DNA from: Pyrodictiaceae archaeon
Lineage (GTDB): Archaea; Thermoproteota; Thermoprotei_A; Sulfolobales; Pyrodictiaceae
Direction of reading: 5' to 3'
DNA: 9,513 nt
NCBI GenBank assembly: GCA_027046525.1
Contig: JALTYD010000195.1
Location: forward strand, 1,230 to 10,742
The translations under genes and the position numbers were made by a program. Shown piece after piece: positions 5,862 to 9,513 of this stretch (positions within the stretch are counted from its first letter, which is position 1; each line of letters opens with the position of its first letter). Under the pieces are notes generated by a model, which was not told the DNA's origin, ran no database searches, and was given only the letters and a program-made list of their open reading frames with translations.

Positions 5862-7814
5862 TTATTGTGAATCAGCGAGAATCTTATTTATCTTCTCTTT
5901 AACTATCTCAGCAACTAGTCTTCCATCAGCTCTCCCTCTAATCTTACTCATAACCCTCCCCATAATCTTCTTGAATGCTTTCTCTCTAGCTTGTTTAATT
6001 TCATCTTTCATTTCCCCAATGATCTCCTCTACAATTTCTATGATTTCTTCTTTTGATAGAGCACCCAGACCTAGTTGTTTAATTGCATCATCAATTTTAG
6101 ACTCTGGATTTTTCGCGAAAAACCTTAACAAATCTTCAGCAGCTTCTTTTGTTGTCCTACCAGAAGCAATTGCTGAGATTATTTCTTCTATATGCTGATC
6201 TGTTATATTATGAGTCGGAACACCTTCTCTTGTAAGTGCTCTCAATGTACTTGTTATAAGAGATGCTATAAATGTTGGAGAAACTCTACTTCTGTAAGTT
6301 TCTACTAATTTTTCAAATAAATCAATTCTAACATCTCTTAGTAACTGTTTGGCTAACTCAGTACTTAGGTTGTATTTACTAACTAACTCATTAAGTTTCT
6401 CGTGTGGAAGTGGTGGTTTTATCTTCTTAGCTTCATCTATCAACCTACTTGTAACTTCTAGAGGTGGTATATCTGTTTCAGGGTACATACGTGCTGCTCC
6501 AGGCTGTGGCCTCATATACTTAGTAGTTCCGTCAGGGAGTACTGCTCTAGTCTCTCTTGGTATACCCTTTATTGCGTTAACAACTCTGTCAATTATAGCC
6601 TCTAATGCTTTTTTTGCCTTAATATAATCATCTGCAACAATAACAAATGCATCTACGCCTTTTACTGCGTTAAGAGCATCGTATATTCTATCTACTTCTT
6701 CGCTACTAATTCCATAGCCTGGTAATTCATCACTATGTATTATTCCACCTACTCCTCCCCAGAATCTAGCATAGTCTGCTAGCTCTGTACCGAATCTCCT
6801 CCCCGGCTGCACTTCTACACTTAATAGACCATGCATTTTCGGGAGTTTCACTCCTAGGATCGATCCTTTTCTGCTAATTGTCCTTTTTATAATTCTCGAC
6901 TTAGAACTACTCATCATACTAGTAATATCAGTAATTTTTGCTTCTCTTCGTACTAAGTCTTCTGTTATACCTCGTTTTTTCATCTCCTTCATTATCTCCA
7001 ATAGGCGGTACTGCCTAATAGCCTCATACGTAACGACTTTAGGGAGAAGTTCTAGTTGTTGTACACCTTTTATCTCTGTCTTTACTCCACCAGCAATAGA
7101 TATGTTTAGATCTTGCCTAATTGTACCAATGCCTCTCTTAACCTTGTGTGTCAATCTAAGAAGCTGACCTATTGTAAGTGCTGTTTCATAAGCTTCTTCT
7201 GGACTATTTATATCGGGATCTGTAGATATCTCTATAAGAGGTATACCAAGTCTATCTATATTGTACTCTATGTATCTACCTTCTTCTCTGAGCTTTCTAG
7301 CAGCATCTTCTTCGATAGCAATTGACTGAATACCAATAACTTTACCTGATGGTATCTTTATTGAGCCCCCGAGAGCTATTACTGCTGTCCTCTGAAAACC
7401 TGTCGTATTTGAGCCATCTATAACTATCTTCCGCATAACATAGACTTCATCGACTATCTTCGAATTTAGTGCTAGTGCTACTGCTATACCAATCTTAACT
7501 GCCTCTGCATTAAGCTCGTGAGGAGGCTCTTCATCGCCTTCCACGAGACACGAAGATGAGAGTGGAGCAAAATACTTGTATAATCTCCCTTTTCTCCACT
7601 CGAATAGAGCAGCTATATCTACTTCACCTAATTCGCTACGAGTAGGTCTTAGTTGACGTACAACCCATTCTGCTTCTCCTTTATCTACCAATTTTGTTGG
7701 ACATTCGCAGAATAGCTTATGTGTAGTATCTAGCTGTTGATGTATTTCTAGCCCTACCTTTAATCCTAGTTTTGTTACATCTATTTTTGATAAATCTATC
7801 TTCTTCTGAATCAA
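5862..7814 (-). CDS. gatE: Glu-tRNA(Gln) amidotransferase subunit E (archaeal)
   Basis: tRNA-binding and kinase subunit of the archaeal GatDE complex. It phosphorylates the gamma-carboxyl of Glu on Glu-tRNA(Gln) with ATP and replaces it with ammonia from GatD, giving Gln-tRNA(Gln). 650 residues, the usual size. Numbered from the TTG start: GatB/GatE core with GLEIHQQLD (21-29) and a Cys cluster (C36, C38, C89) likely for metal binding; MRKIVIDGSNTTGFQRT (127-143), an archaeal GatE hallmark; KGVQQLELL (249-257); an AspRS-like insertion around 290-410 with GRRFGTELADYARFWGG; then MRPQPGAARMYPETDIPPL (434-452), a helical domain, and a YqeY-like basic tail for tRNA. Start: TTG at 7814-7812 overlaps the gatD stop as TTGA and has AGGTG six bases upstream. 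The GTG at 7823 in the same frame lies inside that Shine-Dalgarno and is less likely. It is co-transcribed and probably translationally coupled with gatD. Confidence 0.97.
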   Translation of the reverse strand: MIQKKIDLSKIDVTKLGLKVGLEIHQQLDTTHKLFCECPTKLVDKGEAEWVVRQLRPTRSELGEVDIAALFEWRKGRLYKYFAPLSSSCLVEGDEEPPHELNAEAVKIGIAVALALNSKIVDEVYVMRKIVIDGSNTTGFQRTAVIALGGSIKIPSGKVIGIQSIAIEEDAARKLREEGRYIEYNIDRLGIPLIEISTDPDINSPEEAYETALTIGQLLRLTHKVKRGIGTIRQDLNISIAGGVKTEIKGVQQLELLPKVVTYEAIRQYRLLEIMKEMKKRGITEDLVRREAKITDITSMMSSSKSRIIKRTISRKGSILGVKLPKMHGLLSVEVQPGRRFGTELADYARFWGGVGGIIHSDELPGYGISSEEVDRIYDALNAVKGVDAFVIVADDYIKAKKALEAIIDRVVNAIKGIPRETRAVLPDGTTKYMRPQPGAARMYPETDIPPLEVTSRLIDEAKKIKPPLPHEKLNELVSKYNLSTELAKQLLRDVRIDLFEKLVETYRSRVSPTFIASLITSTLRALTREGVPTHNITDQHIEEIISAIASGRTTKEAAEDLLRFFAKNPESKIDDAIKQLGLGALSKEEIIEIVEEIIGEMKDEIKQAREKAFKKIMGRVMSKIRGRADGRLVAEIVKEKINKILADSQ

Positions 7815-9166
7815 TATAACCACCTTGGATATACTGTGTAAGTATGTCTTCTATTGATCTCGCCAACTAAATTTCTCTGCATTAGATTCTCTGCATCTTT
7901 TTTGTCCTCTGTATTAGCTAAAACCCATGAAAGTTTAACATATGCAGTTTCTGGCAACATATCTTCTCCAGGTATAACTCCTATCGATAGAAGTTTACGG
8001 CCAGTAGAATAAACATTCATGTTAATACGGCCAAAGATTGTCTGACTTGTCATAACAACAACTACATCGTTTTCTATGGCCCTCCGCAAAGGCTCTATTA
8101 GTTGATCTCCTACATGCCCCAGACCAGTACCCTCTATGACAATACCTCTATACCCTCTGTCGACCAGAAAATCGATGATCTCTGGCTCCATCCCTGGATA
8201 GAATTTGACTAAAGCTACTTTCTTCTCGAACTTAATCTTTGCTTCTAATTCTTCTTCCCTCCTCTTCCTCAGGGGCTCTTTGAGAAGCTCTATCTTCTGC
8301 TCGAAGGGATACACTTTGGCTAGGGGTATATCATTTATTGTTTGAAACGCGTCTCTCCTACTTGTATGCATTTTTCTAACACGTGTACCTCTATGAACAA
8401 GCATGTACGAATCACTCGGCTCACCATGCATTACTACTACAACTTCAGCAAATGGTGCTTTAGCTGCTACTAGTGTAGCAGCTACGAGATTCAATGCTGA
8501 ATCACTACTTGGTCTATCACTACTTCTCTGAGATCCTACAAAGACTACTGGTACGGGAAGTTTTTGAAAAGCAAATGAGAGAGCAGCAGCTGTATAGCCC
8601 ATAGTATCAGTACCATGCGCGATTATAACCCCATCAATTCCACTCTCGATATACTTTGCTACAATCCTCCCTATCTGCTCCCAATACTCTGGATTCATAT
8701 TCTCGCTGAGAATATTCATTATAGATTCTGCATGTATATCAGCAATATAACCAACTTCTGGTACAGCTTCGAGTATCTCTTCTGAGCTGAATGCAGGTTT
8801 CACAGCACCAGTTTCGTACTCTATTTTGCTAGCAATAGTTCCTCCTGTCCCAATTATTGCTACAAGAGGCTTCTTAGCTGGTAACTCTGTCTTCTCGATA
8901 AGAGGCATAACAGCTGGAGATCCAGCTTCTCCCTTAAGAGAAACTTCTTCTTTCTTCACAATCTTTATGTCTACTATAGTGTCTACACGAATACCTATAT
9001 TATAACCACTATCTAGTTTTACTACTATTGTCGGCTTCTTTGATATAGAATATCTAGGTAGGAGTATTCCTTCTACAACAAGTCCATCTTTTCTCTTAAC
9101 ACGTACCCTATCTCCTATCTTTATACCTTTCGAGCTGAGTAGCTCATATCCATGTTCAGAATACAA
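7811..9166 (-). CDS. gatD: Glu-tRNA(Gln) amidotransferase subunit D (archaeal glutaminase)
   Basis: Ammonia-producing subunit of GatDE; an L-asparaginase-fold amidase that hydrolyses glutamine and passes ammonia to GatE in the cytosol. 451 residues. The N-terminal domain (about 1-72) is the SH3-like GatD extension (IKIGDRVRV, then YNIGI), followed by a charged linker to about residue 98 and the asparaginase-type domain. Catalytic residues by family motif: Thr110 in GTGGTIAS, Thr186 and Asp187 in AHGTDT, Lys265 in RKMHTSRRDAF. Further conserved blocks are SSDRPSSD (215-222), EGTGLGH (345-351) and EDMLPETAYVKL (401-412). The TTG at 9166-9164 is the only possible start, because an in-frame TAG lies three codons upstream (9175-9173). 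It aligns with the family N-terminus as I recall it. Only a weak GGGTAGTG precedes it. The gene leads the gatDE operon and is divergent from eS30 across a shared TATA element. Confidence 0.97.
   Translation of the reverse strand: MYSEHGYELLSSKGIKIGDRVRVKRKDGLVVEGILLPRYSISKKPTIVVKLDSGYNIGIRVDTIVDIKIVKKEEVSLKGEAGSPAVMPLIEKTELPAKKPLVAIIGTGGTIASKIEYETGAVKPAFSSEEILEAVPEVGYIADIHAESIMNILSENMNPEYWEQIGRIVAKYIESGIDGVIIAHGTDTMGYTAAALSFAFQKLPVPVVFVGSQRSSDRPSSDSALNLVAATLVAAKAPFAEVVVVMHGEPSDSYMLVHRGTRVRKMHTSRRDAFQTINDIPLAKVYPFEQKIELLKEPLRKRREEELEAKIKFEKKVALVKFYPGMEPEIIDFLVDRGYRGIVIEGTGLGHVGDQLIEPLRRAIENDVVVVMTSQTIFGRINMNVYSTGRKLLSIGVIPGEDMLPETAYVKLSWVLANTEDKKDAENLMQRNLVGEINRRHTYTVYPRWLY
7821..7825 (-). promoter_or_regulatory. 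Shine-Dalgarno for gatE, inside the gatD 3' end
   Basis: AGGTG on the minus strand matches the expected complement of the crenarchaeal 16S 3' end and lies six nucleotides before TTG 7814-7812. It decides the gatE start in favour of TTG and gives a 4-nt TTGA overlap with the gatD stop. Confidence 0.6.
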
Positions 9167-9201
9167 TACGCACTACCCGCATAGAAAACCCTGTAGGAAA
9201 T

Positions 9202-9216
9202 AACCTATATAAGGTT
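9202..9216. promoter_or_regulatory. Palindromic, possibly bidirectional TATA element between gatD and eS30
   Basis: AACCT-ATATA-AGGTT is a perfect 5-bp inverted repeat around an AT centre. On the plus strand it gives TATATAAGG, with a purine-rich GGAAATAACC (BRE-like) upstream; a start about 25 bp on (near 9233) would leave a leader of roughly 13 nt for eS30. On the minus strand it gives TTATATAGG; a start near 9184 would leave a leader of about 18 nt for gatD. The plus direction looks stronger because of the BRE-like sequence. Confidence 0.6.
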
Positions 9217-9245
9217 GTTACTATAGGAAAGAGCTGGGGATAAAA

Positions 9246-9413
9246 ATGCCTAGCCATGGATCTCTAACTAAGGCAGGTAAAGTAAGAAAACAAACACCTA
9301 AAATACCTGGTAGAGAGAGGAAGAACTTATCACCTCGTTTAAGAAATAGAAGAGAGTACCAACGCCTTCTAATGAAAGCTCAAGAAGTTGCACCTACACC
9401 ACGTGTTAGATAG
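9246..9413 (+). CDS. rps30e: Small ribosomal subunit protein eS30
   Basis: Archaeal/eukaryotic-type ribosomal protein of the 30S subunit, found near the decoding side of the shoulder; absent from bacteria. It encodes 55 residues starting [20 protein letters not shown], the diagnostic N-terminus of the family, then a very basic Arg/Lys-rich middle ([11 protein letters not shown], 30-40) that contacts rRNA. Length is normal for archaea (50-60). Start ATG 9246 is preceded by GGGGAT (9236-9241) four nucleotides upstream and by the TATA element at 9206-9212. The stop TAG is followed at once by a T-run. The C-terminal residues after about 44 ([10 protein letters not shown]) form the variable tail. 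It stands as a single plus-strand gene here, divergent from gatD. Confidence 0.97.
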   Translation: MPSHGSLTKAGKVRKQTPKIPGRERKNLSPRLRNRREYQRLLMKAQEVAPTPRVR

Positions 9414-9418
9414 TTTTT
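9414..9418 (+). terminator. T-run terminator after eS30
   Basis: Five T residues directly follow the eS30 stop codon, and archaeal RNA polymerase can terminate at short U-tracts without a hairpin. A loose CTACT/AGTAG inverted repeat follows shortly after, and the rest of the edge is AT-rich with no visible gene. Confidence 0.45.
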
Positions 9419-9482
9419 AAACTAACTACTAACTAGAGAGTAGAGTATTATTCAGTTTCTAAATCTGCTTACTAATCTTAAA

Positions 9483-9500
9483 CTAGATTTTAGTATCTAG
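9483..9500. repeat. Inverted repeat near the window end
   Basis: CTAGAT (9483-9488) and ATCTAG (9495-9500) form a perfect 6-bp inverted repeat with a 6-nt loop. It could be a transcript 3' hairpin or a regulatory site of the next gene beyond the window; AT-rich chance occurrence is also likely. Confidence 0.3.
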
Positions 9501-9513
9501 ATAGATATAGTAC

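Noticed and set aside
5971..7325. Three plus-strand open frames (5971-6198, 6349-6627, 7113-7325) inside gatE
   Set aside because: Antisense shadows of a conserved gene with no plausible ribosome site or domain.
7821..7823. GTG start for gatE
   Set aside because: It sits inside the ribosome binding site of the better-placed TTG and lacks its own Shine-Dalgarno.
1..9513. CRISPR array, insertion sequence or prophage remnant
   Set aside because: No regularly spaced repeats, no transposase or phage genes and no terminal inverted repeats were seen; all genes are chromosomal types.

Overview
The window is AT-rich and looks archaeal, most likely from a hyperthermophilic crenarchaeote (Thermoproteota, Desulfurococcales-like; the genus cannot be fixed). 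Evidence: archaea-only GatD and GatE, an archaeal eS30 ribosomal protein, a two-domain protein disulfide oxidoreductase typical of hyperthermophiles, TATA-type promoters, heavy AGA/ATA codon use, and frequent TTG/GTG starts (four of the seven genes whose start lies inside the window). No tRNA, rRNA, CRISPR array, insertion sequence or phage gene was found.

Layout. Positions 1-539 hold the 3' part of a purine nucleoside / methylthioadenosine phosphorylase gene (+). A possible C/D box sRNA overlaps its 3' end (524-583). A small helix-turn-helix regulator (587-949, -) is divergent from a two-gene ABC exporter operon (1236-4749, +). The two ABC subunits carry complementary defects in their ATPase motifs, the signature of a heterodimeric exporter with one consensus and one degenerate ATP site. 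A protein disulfide oxidoreductase follows (4940-5665, +). It converges on the gatD-gatE operon (9166 to 5862, -), which encodes the archaeal amidotransferase that turns Glu-tRNA(Gln) into Gln-tRNA(Gln). Divergent from gatD is the 55-residue ribosomal protein eS30 gene (9246-9413, +). A nearly symmetric TATA element sits between gatD and eS30 and could serve both.

The most interesting item is in the short gap between the convergent disulfide oxidoreductase and gatE genes. The minus strand (5810 to 5756) has the full layout of a C/D box methylation-guide sRNA: box C, 12-nt guide, box D', box C', 12-nt guide, box D, and a closing stem. Both guides are complementary to two nearby, nearly universally conserved segments of 23S/28S rRNA domain IV (helix 68/69 and the helix 71 side), as I recall them. 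This supports a functional, probably unannotated RNA gene.

Functionally the window mixes information processing (GatDE, eS30, a putative rRNA modification guide), thermophile redox biology (disulfide oxidoreductase), purine salvage, and a transporter that may be controlled by its divergent regulator.
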